Assembly: GCF_014145335.1 (NCBI RefSeq)
Contig: NZ_JACIVI010000003.1
Span: 1-64,000, forward strand
Length of the DNA stretch: 64,000 nucleotides
Direction of reading: 5' to 3'
Origin: Aquariibacter albus
GTDB taxonomy: Bacteria; Pseudomonadota; Gammaproteobacteria; Burkholderiales; Burkholderiaceae_C
Shown here: positions 38,158-46,878 of the stretch, piece by piece
Numbering within the stretch: the first letter of the stretch is position 1
How the letters are laid out: each line of letters begins with the position of its first letter
Made by a program: the position numbers and the translations under genes
Notes under the pieces: generated by a model
Database searches by the model: none
Told to the model about the DNA's origin: nothing
What the model saw: only the letters and a program-made list of their open reading frames with translations

Positions 38158-38859
38158 ATGTCCGACTACGCCAGCCGCCAGCGCAACTCGCGAAACCACG
38201 TCGCGGGTCTGTCCGTGGTGGTCCTGCTGCACCTGCTGATCGCCTGGGCGGTGAACTCCGGCCTGACCCAGAACATCGTCAAGATCGTCCGGGGTCCGGT
38301 GGAGGCCCAGCTGGTCGAGGAGAAGACGCCGGACCTGCCGCCACCGCCGCCTCCCCCGCCGCCGCCCGATGCGGCCCCGCCGCCGCCGGCCGTGGCGCCG
38401 CCGCCGGTCTTCGTGCCGCAGCCCGAAGTGGCGCCGCCGCCGACCCCGGCGGCCCACGCGATCGCCGCGGTCACCAGCACGCCGCCGCCGGCCGACGCGC
38501 CGCCGCCGGGTCCGCCGGTGCCCCCCGCGCCGCCTGCCCCGCCGGCGCCGCCCGCTCCGCCGGCCCCGCCGCCGGACGTGCGTGTCGCGCCCGTCATCAA
38601 CGCCGCGCAGAACTGCGAGAAGCCGCCCTATCCGGCCGCTTCGCGGCGCGCCGAGGAGGAGGGCACGGTCCAGCTGCGCTTCCTGGTCGGCGTCGACGGC
38701 AAGGTGCTCGATTCGCAGGTCGAGCAGACCTCCGGCCACAAGCGCCTGGACGAGGCCGCCCGGGCCGCCCTGTCCCGCTGCCAGTTCAAGCCCGGCACGC
38801 TCAACGGCCAGCCCGAACAGGCCTGGGCCAGCATGAAGTACACGTGGCGCCTGGAGTGA
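38158..38859 (+). CDS. tonB: TonB energy transducer
   Basis: 233 aa. One N-terminal membrane anchor (about residues 15-36, HVAGLSVVVLLHLLIAWAVN), a long Pro-rich periplasm-spanning stretch with runs of PPPPPP and PAPPAPPAPP (about 60-140), then a C-terminal TonB domain (EKPPYPAASRRAEEEGTVQL, VDGKVLDSQVEQTSGHKRLD, RCQFKPGT). GAGGAG ribosome binding site. Heads the plus-strand half of the sugar locus and probably energises the divergent receptor with ExbB/ExbD. Confidence 0.92.
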   Translation: MSDYASRQRNSRNHVAGLSVVVLLHLLIAWAVNSGLTQNIVKIVRGPVEAQLVEEKTPDLPPPPPPPPPPDAAPPPPAVAPPPVFVPQPEVAPPPTPAAHAIAAVTSTPPPADAPPPGPPVPPAPPAPPAPPAPPAPPPDVRVAPVINAAQNCEKPPYPAASRRAEEEGTVQLRFLVGVDGKVLDSQVEQTSGHKRLDEAARAALSRCQFKPGTLNGQPEQAWASMKYTWRLE

Positions 38860-38932
38860 TTCCGGCCCGCGCCCGCCCCGCACCCCATCCCCACGCCTGT
38901 CCCCACGGCGATTTCCCGAGGAGTGAACCGAC

Positions 38933-39769
38933 ATGAAGAACGCCCTGATCACCCTGGCCTCGCGGGCCTGTCTGGCCCTCGGGCTGCTGCTGACCGTGCC
39001 GGCCATGGCGGCCGACCCGGCCCCTGCCGCCGCGGCGAGTGCCGCCGTCGAGGCCGCGCCGGCCCTGGCCCCGGTCCCGGCCGTCCCGGCCCCGGCCGCC
39101 GATGCGCACGGCGGCGACAACCCCTACGGCATCAAGGCCCTGTGGGCCCAGTCCGACGTGGTGGCCAAGACCACCCTGCTGATCCTGGCGCTGATGAGCA
39201 TCGGCAGCTGGTATGTGATCGTCACCAAGCTGGTCGAGCAGGGCCGCGTCGGCGGCCATGCCCGCAAGGTGCAGGAAGGTTTCTGGAACTCGGCCTCGAT
39301 CCGCGAGGGCACCGAGAAGCTCAGCGCCGCCAGCCCCTTCCGCTTCATCGCCGAGAAGGGCCTGGAAGGCGCGAGCAAGCATGAGGGCCTGCTGGGCGCG
39401 GTGGACTTCAACACCTGGGTCACGATGAGCATCCAGCGTGCCATCGGCCATGTGCAGAGCCGCCTGCAGGACGGCCTGGCCGTGCTGGCCACGGTCGGCT
39501 CCACCGCGCCCTTCGTCGGCCTGTTCGGTACGGTCTGGGGCATCTACAACGCGCTGGTGAAGATCGGCCTGTCGGGCCAGGCCTCGATCGACAAGGTGGC
39601 CGGCCCGGTCGGCGAGTCGCTGATCATGACCGCCATCGGCCTGGCCGTGGCCGTGCCGGCGGTGCTGGGCTACAACTGGCTGGTCCGCCGCAACAAGTCG
39701 GCCATGGAAGAGGTGAACGCCTTCGGCAGCGACCTGCACTCGGTCCTGCTGGCCTCGGCCAAGAAGTGA
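38933..39769 (+). CDS. exbB: ExbB proton-channel subunit
   Basis: 278 aa MotA/TolQ/ExbB family protein. An N-terminal signal-like, Ala/Pro-rich extension (residues 1-60) precedes three membrane helices: KTTLLILALMSIGSWYVIVT, LQDGLAVLATVGSTAPFVGLFGTVWGIYN and SLIMTAIGLAVAVPAVLGYNW. With ExbD it uses the proton gradient to drive TonB. 73 bp after tonB and 40 bp before exbD1. Confidence 0.95.
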   Translation: MKNALITLASRACLALGLLLTVPAMAADPAPAAAASAAVEAAPALAPVPAVPAPAADAHGGDNPYGIKALWAQSDVVAKTTLLILALMSIGSWYVIVTKLVEQGRVGGHARKVQEGFWNSASIREGTEKLSAASPFRFIAEKGLEGASKHEGLLGAVDFNTWVTMSIQRAIGHVQSRLQDGLAVLATVGSTAPFVGLFGTVWGIYNALVKIGLSGQASIDKVAGPVGESLIMTAIGLAVAVPAVLGYNWLVRRNKSAMEEVNAFGSDLHSVLLASAKK

Positions 39770-39809
39770 CGGCCTCCCGCAACCCCTCCTTGCAGCGCAG
39801 AGGCCAGCC

Positions 39810-40232
39810 ATGGGCATGAACGTCGGCTCGGATTCCGGCGAGGACGAGGTCCTCAGCGCCATCAACACGACCCCGCTGGTCGACGTGATGCTGGTGCTGC
39901 TGATCATCTTCCTCATCACCATCCCGGTGGTCACCACCTCGATCAAGGTCAACCTGCCCAAGGAGACCAATGTCGTGCGCGAGACCAAGCCGGACAACGT
40001 GATCATCTCCGTCAACGAGGTCGGCGGCATCTACCTCTACGACACCCCGATCAAGGACAGCCGCGACCTGCTCGACCGCATGAAGGTCTTCGCCGCGAAG
40101 AAGCCGCAGCCCGAGGTGCAGATCCGCGGCGATGCGAAGAGCGACTTCGAATCCGTCGGCCGCGTGATGTATGCGGTGCAGCGCGCCGGCATCGTCAAGG
40201 TCGGCTTCATCACCGAACCCACCGGCCCCTGA
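39810..40232 (+). CDS. exbD1: ExbD, first copy
   Basis: 140 aa. One membrane helix with the conserved Asp in INTTPLVDVMLVLLIIFLIT, then a periplasmic domain (KPDNVIISVNEVGGIYLYD, QIRGDAKSDFESVGRVMYAVQ). The Asp carries protons in the ExbB-ExbD motor. Followed 18 bp later by a second exbD. Confidence 0.95.
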   Translation: MGMNVGSDSGEDEVLSAINTTPLVDVMLVLLIIFLITIPVVTTSIKVNLPKETNVVRETKPDNVIISVNEVGGIYLYDTPIKDSRDLLDRMKVFAAKKPQPEVQIRGDAKSDFESVGRVMYAVQRAGIVKVGFITEPTGP

Positions 40233-40250
40233 GCGCCGAAGGAGAACCCC

Positions 40251-40682
40251 ATGGGCATGAACCTCGGATCCGGCCCCGGCGCCGAGCCGGAGGTGATGAT
40301 GGACATCAACACCACCCCGCTGATCGACGTGATGCTGGTGCTGCTGATCATGCTGATCATCACCATCCCCATCCAGCTCCACAGCGTGGACCTGAACCTG
40401 CCGACCCCGTCGAACGCACCGAAGAAGCTGGACCCCGTGATCGTCAGCCTGCAGGTCGATGCCGACCGCAACGTGCGCTGGAACGGCGAGGTGCTGGCCG
40501 GCGGCCGCGCCGAGCTGGAGGCCCGCCTGCAGGCCGCAAGCCTCCAGCAGCCGCAGCCCGAGCTGCACATCCGCTCGCATGCCAAGGCGCCCTACGAGGT
40601 CGTCGTCAGCGTGATGACCAGCGCCCAGCGCGCCGGGCTCAAGAAGCTCGGCATCGTGGGCTCCGAGCAGTTCGCCAACTGA
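40251..40682 (+). CDS. exbD2: ExbD, second copy
   Basis: 143 aa. Same plan as exbD1, with INTTPLIDVMLVLLIMLIIT and its conserved Asp, but a diverged periplasmic half (LDPVIVSLQVDADRNVRWNG). Xanthomonas also has an exbD1-exbD2 pair. The two may make a mixed dimer, or one may modulate the other. Ends 8 bp before the TPR protein gene. Confidence 0.95.
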   Translation: MGMNLGSGPGAEPEVMMDINTTPLIDVMLVLLIMLIITIPIQLHSVDLNLPTPSNAPKKLDPVIVSLQVDADRNVRWNGEVLAGGRAELEARLQAASLQQPQPELHIRSHAKAPYEVVVSVMTSAQRAGLKKLGIVGSEQFAN

Positions 40683-40690
40683 GGCCGGGC

Positions 40691-41914
40691 ATGCGAGCTC
40701 TCCTGTCCTTCCTCGCCGCGCGGCGGCAGGCCGTCGGGCGCAAGCGCGTGCTGCCGCTGCTGGGCCTGCTCGTGCTCGGCCTGCCGGCGGCCGCCGCCGA
40801 GCCCAGCTACCGCCGCGAAGTGCTGCAGGCCGTCCAGGCCGCGCAGGAACAGCTCGGCGCCAAGCGCCCGGCCGAGGCCCTGCAGCAGCTGGCCGCGGTG
40901 CGCACCCGCGAGGACCTGAACCCCGACGAGCGCCTGCTCACCGAGCGCCTGGCCGGCGTGGCCGCCCTGCAGGCCCAGCAGCCGCGCGAGGCCCTGAGCG
41001 CCCTGGAGCGGGTGATCGCCATGCCGCAGCTGCCGGTCGCCGACCGCCCGGCCATCCTGGATGCGCTCAGCAGCGCCAGCGCCCGCGCCCAGGATGCGCC
41101 GCGCACCGAGCGCTGGGCCCGTGCCTGCCTGGACGCCGGCTGCCCGCCCGAGCGCCTGCGCCCCCTGCTGCTGCAGGCCCTGGCCGTGCAGGGCAAGCAT
41201 GCCGAGCTGCTGCAGGCCTTCCGCGCCGAGCTGGCCGAGCCGGCCCGCCTGCGCGCCCTGGCCGAGCCCGAGCTGCGCATGATCGGCGCCAGCCAGGCCG
41301 CGCTGAAGGACCACGCCGGCTACATCCAGACCCTGCAGGCCCTGCTGGCCCGCGCACCCAGCCGCGCCTACTGGGGCGATCTGCTGCTGCGCCTGCCCGG
41401 CCAGCCCGGCTTCAACCCGCGGCTGGAGCTGGATGTCTACCGCCTGATGCTCGACACCGACACGCTCGAAGAGCTGCCCGAATACCTCGACATGGCCCGC
41501 CTGGCCCTGAAGGCCGGCCTGCCGGCCGAGGCCGTGAGCGTGCTGGAGCGCGCCCGCGCCAAGGGCCTGGCCCTGGACGCGCCGGCCGCGGCCTTGCTCA
41601 AGCAGGCCAGCCAGCGCAGCCGCGAGGACGAGCAGGCCCTGCCCGAGCTGCAGAAGGCCGCCCGCGACGCCGACGGCTGGGCCCAGCTCGCGCTGCTGCA
41701 CTTCGCGGCCGGCCGCTGGAGCGAGGCCCAGGCCGCCTGGACCCGCGCCTTCGCCGCCGGCACGCCGCGCCATGCGGAAGAAGCCCGCCTGCACCAGGGC
41801 ATCGCCCTGCTGCGCAGCGGCCAGGCCGCGGCGGCGCGCGAGCTGCTGGGCAAGGTGGGTGGCGATCCGGCGACGCTGGCGCGGCTCTGGCTGCTGCGGC
41901 TGCCGGCCTCCTGA
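40691..41914 (+). CDS. Periplasmic helical-repeat (TPR-like) protein of the TonB operon
   Basis: 407 aa. Signal peptide (RKRVLPLLGLLVLGLPAAAA), then all-helical Ala/Leu-rich repeats consistent with TPRs: AAQEQLGAKRPAEALQQLA, ERVIAMPQLPVADRPAILD, ARLALKAGLPAEAVSVLERA, LLHFAAGRWSEAQAAWTRAF. Not assignable to a named family by eye. It is 8 bp after exbD2, so it is part of the TonB-ExbBD transcript. Inferred role: a periplasmic partner of TonB or the receptor, as TPR proteins are found with some TonB systems. Confidence 0.78.
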   Translation: MRALLSFLAARRQAVGRKRVLPLLGLLVLGLPAAAAEPSYRREVLQAVQAAQEQLGAKRPAEALQQLAAVRTREDLNPDERLLTERLAGVAALQAQQPREALSALERVIAMPQLPVADRPAILDALSSASARAQDAPRTERWARACLDAGCPPERLRPLLLQALAVQGKHAELLQAFRAELAEPARLRALAEPELRMIGASQAALKDHAGYIQTLQALLARAPSRAYWGDLLLRLPGQPGFNPRLELDVYRLMLDTDTLEELPEYLDMARLALKAGLPAEAVSVLERARAKGLALDAPAAALLKQASQRSREDEQALPELQKAARDADGWAQLALLHFAAGRWSEAQAAWTRAFAAGTPRHAEEARLHQGIALLRSGQAAAARELLGKVGGDPATLARLWLLRLPAS

Positions 41915-41961
41915 GGCCGTCGAGGGGCATGATGTAATGAATCGACACCTCCCCGTCCCGC

Positions 41962-43005
41962 ATGGCCCGATCCGATCCCGAGAAGCGCCGCGTCCAGATG
42001 ATGGACATCGCCCGGCTGGCCGGCGTGTCCGCCGCCACCGTGTCACGCGCCCTGAATGGCAGCCCGCTGATCAATGCCGAGACCCGGCAGCGCATCGTCG
42101 AGCTGGCCAACTCGCTGAACTACTCGATCAACGCCAGCGCCAAGCGCCTGCGCCAGGGCTACAACAAGACGATCGGGGTCGTCATCCCCTACCAGCGCAA
42201 GACGCGCCAGCACATCTCCGACCCCTTCTTCCTCGGCATGCTCGGCACCCTGGCCGATGCGTTGACGGACCGCGGCCACGACATGCTGCTCTCGCGCGTC
42301 GACACCGAGCGGCTGGAGGACCTGGCCGAGATCTACAGCACCGGCCGCGCCAGCGCCGTGGCGGTGATCGGCCAGTGGGACCAGCACGATCCGCTGAATG
42401 CGCTGGCCGTGCGCGGCGTGCCCTTCGTCGTCTGGGGTGCGCACCTGCCCAATCAGCTCTATTGCACGGTGGGCACCGACAACGCCCGCGGCGGCCGCAT
42501 CGCCACCGAACACCTGCTGGCCCTCGGCCGCCGGCGCCTGGCCTTCATGGGTGACATCCACATGCCCGAAGCCGCCCAGCGCTACGAAGGCCATTGCGAC
42601 GCCCTGCGCGACGCCGGCCTGGAGCCCGACCCCGCCCTGCTCATCCCCACCTCCTTCAAGGGCGACGATGCGCAGCTCGCGATGCGCAAGTTCCTCGCAC
42701 GCCGCAAGCGCATCGACGGCCTCTTCGCCGCCAGCGACCTGATCGCCCTCAACGCCATGGGCGTGCTGATGGCCCAGGGCCAGCGCGTGCCGCAGGACGT
42801 CAGCGTGGTCGGTTACGACGACATCGAAGCCGCCTCCTACGGCCACCTGCCGCTGACCACCGTGCGCCAGCCGCTGGACCTGGCCGGCCGCGAGATGGTC
42901 GATTGCCTGCTGCAGGCCGCCCAGGGCCAGCGGCCGGCCTCGCGCGTGCTGGAGACGACGCTGCAGGCCCGCGCCTCGACCGCCCCGCTCGACCCTGCCC
43001 CCTGA
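41962..43005 (+). CDS. suxR: LacI-family regulator, SuxR-like
   Basis: 347 aa. N-terminal HTH and hinge (MMDIARLAGVSAATVSRALN, residues 13-32), then a periplasmic-binding-protein-like effector domain (IGVVIPYQRKT, VGTDNARGGRIATEHLLALG, GLFAASDLIALNAMGVL, VSVVGYDDIEAASYG). Presumed repressor binding the TGCAAACGTTTGCA sites of the divergent control region and released by sucrose or a metabolite. It lies 47 bp after the TPR gene and 10 bp before the fructokinase. Confidence 0.92.
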   Translation: MARSDPEKRRVQMMDIARLAGVSAATVSRALNGSPLINAETRQRIVELANSLNYSINASAKRLRQGYNKTIGVVIPYQRKTRQHISDPFFLGMLGTLADALTDRGHDMLLSRVDTERLEDLAEIYSTGRASAVAVIGQWDQHDPLNALAVRGVPFVVWGAHLPNQLYCTVGTDNARGGRIATEHLLALGRRRLAFMGDIHMPEAAQRYEGHCDALRDAGLEPDPALLIPTSFKGDDAQLAMRKFLARRKRIDGLFAASDLIALNAMGVLMAQGQRVPQDVSVVGYDDIEAASYGHLPLTTVRQPLDLAGREMVDCLLQAAQGQRPASRVLETTLQARASTAPLDPAP

Positions 43006-43015
43006 GGCCCCCGCC

Positions 43016-43993
43016 GTGTCCGACCTGTTTCCCGCCGTCGCCTTCGCCGGCGAGGCCCTGATCGACCTCATCCGCCGCGAGGACGGGGCCTATGCCCCCT
43101 GTCTCGGCGGCTCGGTCTACAACCAGGCCCGCACCCTGGCCCGCCAGGGCCTGCGCAGCCACTACCTGAACCCCCTGTCGGCCGATGCCTTCGGCCGCGC
43201 GCTGGCCGGGCAGCTCGCCGCCGACGGCGTGCAGGCCGCCGACCCGCAGCCGCGCCTGGCCCCGACCGCCCTGGCCGTGGTCGACCCGGGCACCGGCGGC
43301 GGCCCGCCGCGCTATGCCTTCTACCGCGAGGGCGTGGCCGATCGCGACACCCGTGCCGAGGCCCTGATCGCCGCCTGCGCCCGCCTGCCCGGCCTGGCCC
43401 TGGTCGCCTGCGGCGGCCTGGCCCTGGACCCGCGCGATGCCCGCCTCTACCTGCCCTGGCTGGACGCCCAGCGCGCCGCCGGCCGGCAGGTGGCCCTGGA
43501 CGTGAACATGCGCCCCCAGGTCATGCCCGACCTGCCCGCCTACCGCGCCCAGGCCCTGGCCGCGCTGGCCCGCGCCGACCTGGCCAAAGTCAGCGACGAG
43601 GACTTGCAGCACCTCGGCCTGCCCGGCGACACGCCGCAGGCCCAGGCCGCCGCGCTTTTCGCGCAGGCCCCGGCGCTTCGCCTGCTGGCCCTCACCCTCG
43701 GCCCCGAGGGCGCCTGCCTGCTCGACCGCGGGGGCCTGATCGCCCGCTGGCGCGAGCCGCGTGCGCTGCAGGTGGCCGACACCGTGGGCGCGGGCGACTG
43801 CTTCTTCGCCGGCCTGATCGCCCAGGCCCTGCGCCTGGGCCTGATCGGCCCGGCCGGCCTGCGCCTGCCGCAGGCCGAGGAGGGCCTGGCCCTGCTGCGC
43901 CATGCGGTGGCGGCCGCCAGCCTCTGCGTGCAGCAGCGCGGCTGCGTGCCGCCGGACTGGGACGCCACCTGCGCCTGGCGCGACGGCGCCTGA
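43016..43993 (+). CDS. PfkB-family fructokinase
   Basis: 325 aa ribokinase-fold kinase. N-terminal FAGEALIDLIRREDGAYAPCLGGSVYNQARTLARQG and the C-terminal PfkB signature DTVGAGDCFFAGLIAQA with the catalytic Asp. GTG start at 43016, 10 bp after the LacI gene. With amylosucrase or sucrose hydrolysis releasing fructose, fructokinase is the natural role; its product F6P goes to Pgi. Other PfkB sugar substrates cannot be excluded. Confidence 0.87.
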   Translation: MSDLFPAVAFAGEALIDLIRREDGAYAPCLGGSVYNQARTLARQGLRSHYLNPLSADAFGRALAGQLAADGVQAADPQPRLAPTALAVVDPGTGGGPPRYAFYREGVADRDTRAEALIAACARLPGLALVACGGLALDPRDARLYLPWLDAQRAAGRQVALDVNMRPQVMPDLPAYRAQALAALARADLAKVSDEDLQHLGLPGDTPQAQAAALFAQAPALRLLALTLGPEGACLLDRGGLIARWREPRALQVADTVGAGDCFFAGLIAQALRLGLIGPAGLRLPQAEEGLALLRHAVAAASLCVQQRGCVPPDWDATCAWRDGA

Positions 43994-44016
43994 GGCGCGC
44001 ACCGCGCGTCGGCGGC

Positions 44017-44340
44017 TCAGTCCGCCTGCGGATCGCCGAAGCGCGCGACGAAGGCGTCGAGGAAGCGCGGCGAGGCGCTCAGGCTCAGCGCCAGGTGCTG
44101 CCAGCCGCCGGGCTCCTCGCGCTGGCTCAGGGCCTGGTCCCAGTCGGCACCGTCCTCCACCGGGCCGGGGCCTTCGGGGAAGGCTTCGGCCGCCCAGGCC
44201 AGCACGCCGGCCGCCTCGGTGGCGATGGCGGCGGCCTCGGCCGGGTCGCGGCTCGCGGCCTCGGCCTCCAGGCCCAGCACGCCGTCGCTGCCCTCGCTCA
44301 GGCTGAAGACCAGCCAGCGCAGCGCTGGCCCCGGGCTCAA
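44017..44340 (-). CDS. Small protein of unknown function, end of ZrgA operon
   Basis: About 107 aa if it starts at the TTG (44340) that overlaps the DUF3299 stop as TTGA. The acidic sequence runs SPGPALRWLVFSLSEGSDGV ... FPEGPGPVEDGADWDQALSQ ... LDAFVARFGDPQAD. There is no ATG before the conserved-looking part, and the frame is open through the DUF3299 gene, so the start is inferred from coupling. Not recognised. Convergent with the fructokinase gene 23 bp away. Confidence 0.5.
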   Translation of the reverse strand: MSPGPALRWLVFSLSEGSDGVLGLEAEAASRDPAEAAAIATEAAGVLAWAAEAFPEGPGPVEDGADWDQALSQREEPGGWQHLALSLSASPRFLDAFVARFGDPQAD

Positions 44341-44888
44341 CGCGAGCCCTCGCGGTAGGGCTCCACCCGCGGCGCCTCCAGGCCGTAGCCGCTGGCGCCC
44401 AGGGCCGAATCCTGGCGGCGCAGCTTCAGCGTGCCGCTGACCCAGACGGCATCCATGCTGCGCAGGGCCTGCGGCTTGGCCAGCACCACGTGCAGGATCT
44501 GGTTGGCCGGCGGCGGCGGGCTGTGGATGCAGGCGCCGAAATAGGGCACCAGCAGGAATTCGCGCACCTGGCGGCCGCTCACCTCCAGCGGCACCACGTA
44601 GCCGGGCAGGCGGATCGGCGCACCGTCCAGCTCGCTGCGGGTGGGGGCGTTGTCCCAGGCGCTGCGCAGCTCGCGCATCAGCTCCAGCTCGCGCGCATCG
44701 CCTTCGCGGATCAGGCCCAGGTCGCGGCCTTCGAAGAGCTTGCCCGGGTCCCAGTCCTTGGGCACCAGGGCCTCCCAGGCCGTCACCTTCTCGGCCGCCG
44801 CAGCCGGCGGCGAGGCCGCCAGGCCGAGGGTGGCGGCCAGCAGCAGGGCGGCCAGCGCGCGGAGCGCGGGCAGGGACAACAGCTTCAT
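44337..44888 (-). CDS. DUF3299 exported protein
   Basis: 183 aa. Signal peptide MKLLSLPALRALAALLLAAT...AAAA. Mature part has WEALVPKDWDPGKLFEG, PIRLPGYVVPLEVSGRQVREFLLVPYFGACIHSPPPPANQI and VSGTLKLRRQDSALGASGYGL, the DUF3299 pattern with a conserved Cys-Ile-His-x-Pro-Pro-Pro loop. In pseudomonads this family sits with ZrgA-like and ABC genes in zinc-responsive operons (PA4063-PA4066 type). A role in metal handling is inferred. Overlaps the permease gene by 4 bp. Confidence 0.85.
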   Translation of the reverse strand: MKLLSLPALRALAALLLAATLGLAASPPAAAAEKVTAWEALVPKDWDPGKLFEGRDLGLIREGDARELELMRELRSAWDNAPTRSELDGAPIRLPGYVVPLEVSGRQVREFLLVPYFGACIHSPPPPANQILHVVLAKPQALRSMDAVWVSGTLKLRRQDSALGASGYGLEAPRVEPYREGSR

Positions 44889-46162
44889 GCAGAGCCTCCA
44901 GGGGACAGGCCATCGGCCAGGGCGAGACGGTAGGCGCGCCAGCCGGGCAGCAGGCTGGCGAGGGTGCCGGCCAGCAGTACGGCGGCCAGCCAGCCCAGCT
45001 CGGCCGCCGCGGGCGCGCGCAGCGGCAGGCTCAGGCCCAGCCGGCTTTCGAGCAGCGGCCCGAAGGCCCACAGGCCGAGCTGCGCGGCCAGCAGGCCCAG
45101 CAGCGCGCCGGCGGCGGTCACCAGCGCGCCTTCCAGCAGCAGCAGGGCCAGCACCTGCGGCGGGCCGGCGCCCACCGAGCGCAGCACGGCCAGTTCCTGC
45201 CGGCGCGCGTCCAGGCCGGTGGCCACCACCGCCACCAGGCCGGCCAGGCTGACCGCGGCGACCAGCGCGCCCATCGCCACCAGCGCACGCTCGACGCCGG
45301 CCACCGCCGTCCACAGCTCGTCCAGGGCCACGCCGGGCAGCACGGCCAGCAGCGGCTCGTCGCGGAAATCGGCGATGCGGCGCTGCATGCCGAACACGGC
45401 GCTGCGGGATTTCAGGCCGACCAGGGCCGCCGTCACCGCGCGCGGTTGCAAGTCCTCCGCCGTCAGGGCGCGGGCCGGCGCGGCCGGCCGGCCCGGCAGG
45501 CGGTAGCCGAGCAGGCCGCCGGCGTGCATCGCCTCCAGCGTCTCCAGGCTGACATGCACCGCGCGGTCCACCGGCGTGCCGGTGCGGGCCAGCACGCCGA
45601 CCACGCGCACCGGCTGGTCGGCATGGTCCTCGCCCTCGATCTCGCCCGCGCCATGGCGCAGCACCAGGGCCTGGCCCAGGCCGGCCTGCAGGCGCTCGGC
45701 CACCTCGGCACCCAGCACCGCCTCGTGCAGGCCGGCGAAGGCCCGGCCGCTGGCCAGTTCCAGCGCGCGCTGCTCGCCATGGCGCACATGGCGGAAATAG
45801 TCCGGCGTGGTGCCGACCACCGGGAAGCCGCGGTGGCTGTCGCCCAGCGAGATCGGCACCACCCAGGCCACCGCCGGGTCGGCGGCCAGGGCCTGCACGC
45901 TGCGCCAGCGGATGGTGTTCGTCGGGCTGCCGAGGTGGAAGACGCTGTAGAGCAGCAACTGCACGCTGCCCGTGCGCGCGCCGACGATCAGGTCGGTGCC
46001 CGAGATCGACTGCGTGAAGCCCTCGCGCAGCGCCACCCGGCCGCGCTCGACCGCGAGCAGCAGGAAGGTGGCCAGCGCGATCGAGGCCAGCACCAGCCCC
46101 AGGCCGAAGCGCCTGTGCCAGGCGCTGGCGCGCGCCAGGCGCAGCAGGCCGCCGCCGCTCAT
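44885..46162 (-). CDS. ABC transporter permease (FtsX/MacB type)
   Basis: 425 aa. One N-terminal helix (RRFGLGLVLASIALATFLLLA), a large periplasmic domain (about residues 40-270), then three C-terminal helices (VAAVSLAGLVAVVATGL; VLALLLLEGALVTAAGALLGLLAAQLGLW; AAVLLAGTLASLLPGWRAYRLAL). This is the MacB/LolC-like layout. The start at 46162 overlaps the ATPase stop as ATGA. With the ATPase and ZrgA-like protein it forms a probable metal-related export or assembly system rather than a simple importer. Confidence 0.9.
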   Translation of the reverse strand: MSGGGLLRLARASAWHRRFGLGLVLASIALATFLLLAVERGRVALREGFTQSISGTDLIVGARTGSVQLLLYSVFHLGSPTNTIRWRSVQALAADPAVAWVVPISLGDSHRGFPVVGTTPDYFRHVRHGEQRALELASGRAFAGLHEAVLGAEVAERLQAGLGQALVLRHGAGEIEGEDHADQPVRVVGVLARTGTPVDRAVHVSLETLEAMHAGGLLGYRLPGRPAAPARALTAEDLQPRAVTAALVGLKSRSAVFGMQRRIADFRDEPLLAVLPGVALDELWTAVAGVERALVAMGALVAAVSLAGLVAVVATGLDARRQELAVLRSVGAGPPQVLALLLLEGALVTAAGALLGLLAAQLGLWAFGPLLESRLGLSLPLRAPAAAELGWLAAVLLAGTLASLLPGWRAYRLALADGLSPGGSA

Positions 46163-46878
46163 GCGCCGGCCTCCGGCAAGGCCGCGGCCTGCAGGTCCAG
46201 CACGCGCGGGAAGTGCGGCGCCAGGCGCGGATCGTGGCTGACGAAGAGCAGCGCGGCCTGCGCGGCCTCGCAGACGCCGATCAGCAGGGCCATGAACAGG
46301 TCGCGGCGGCGCTCGTCCAGGGCCGAGGTGGGCTCGTCGGCAATCACCAGCTCGGGCCGGCCGATCAGCGCGCGTGCCGCCGCCACCCGTTGTTGCTGGC
46401 CCACCGACAGGCGGGCGGCGGGGCGGGCCCACAGCGCCGGGTCCAGGTCCAGCCGGCGCAGCAGGGCCTCGGCCTCGGCGCGCGGCGCCTCGCGGCCCGG
46501 GCCGCAGCGCGCCGCCCGGCGGGCCGAGAAGCGGCAGGGCAGCAGCACGTTCTCGATCACGCTCAAGTAAGGCAGCAGGTTCAGGCGCTGGAAGATGTAG
46601 CCGATGTGGTCGGCGCGGCGCCGGTCGCGTGCGCCGGCCGACAGGCCGGCCCAGTCCTGCCCCAGCAGCTTCACGCAGCCCGGCGCGGCCGGCAGCACGC
46701 CGGCGGCCAGCGAGAGCAGGGTGGTCTTGCCGCTGCCGCTGTCGCCGCGCAGCAGCAGGCGATCGCCGGCCGCCAGCCGCAGCGCGGGCAGGTCGATCAG
46801 GTCTTGGTCGGCGCCGGGCCAGCGGTGGCGCAGGCCCTGCACCGCCAGCACCGGGCCGCTCGGCTGCGTCTCGCTCAT
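46159..46878 (-). CDS. ABC transporter ATP-binding protein
   Basis: 239 aa. Walker A GDSGSGKTTLL, Q-loop in IGYIFQRLNLLPYLSVIENV, ABC signature LSVGQQQRVAAARAL, Walker B LVIADEPTSALD and switch His in LLFVSHD. Closest to the MacB/LolD class that pairs with FtsX-type permeases. Its ATG at 46878 overlaps the zrgA stop, and its stop overlaps the permease start, so the three are tightly coupled. Confidence 0.94.
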   Translation of the reverse strand: MSETQPSGPVLAVQGLRHRWPGADQDLIDLPALRLAAGDRLLLRGDSGSGKTTLLSLAAGVLPAAPGCVKLLGQDWAGLSAGARDRRRADHIGYIFQRLNLLPYLSVIENVLLPCRFSARRAARCGPGREAPRAEAEALLRRLDLDPALWARPAARLSVGQQQRVAAARALIGRPELVIADEPTSALDERRRDLFMALLIGVCEAAQAALLFVSHDPRLAPHFPRVLDLQAAALPEAGA

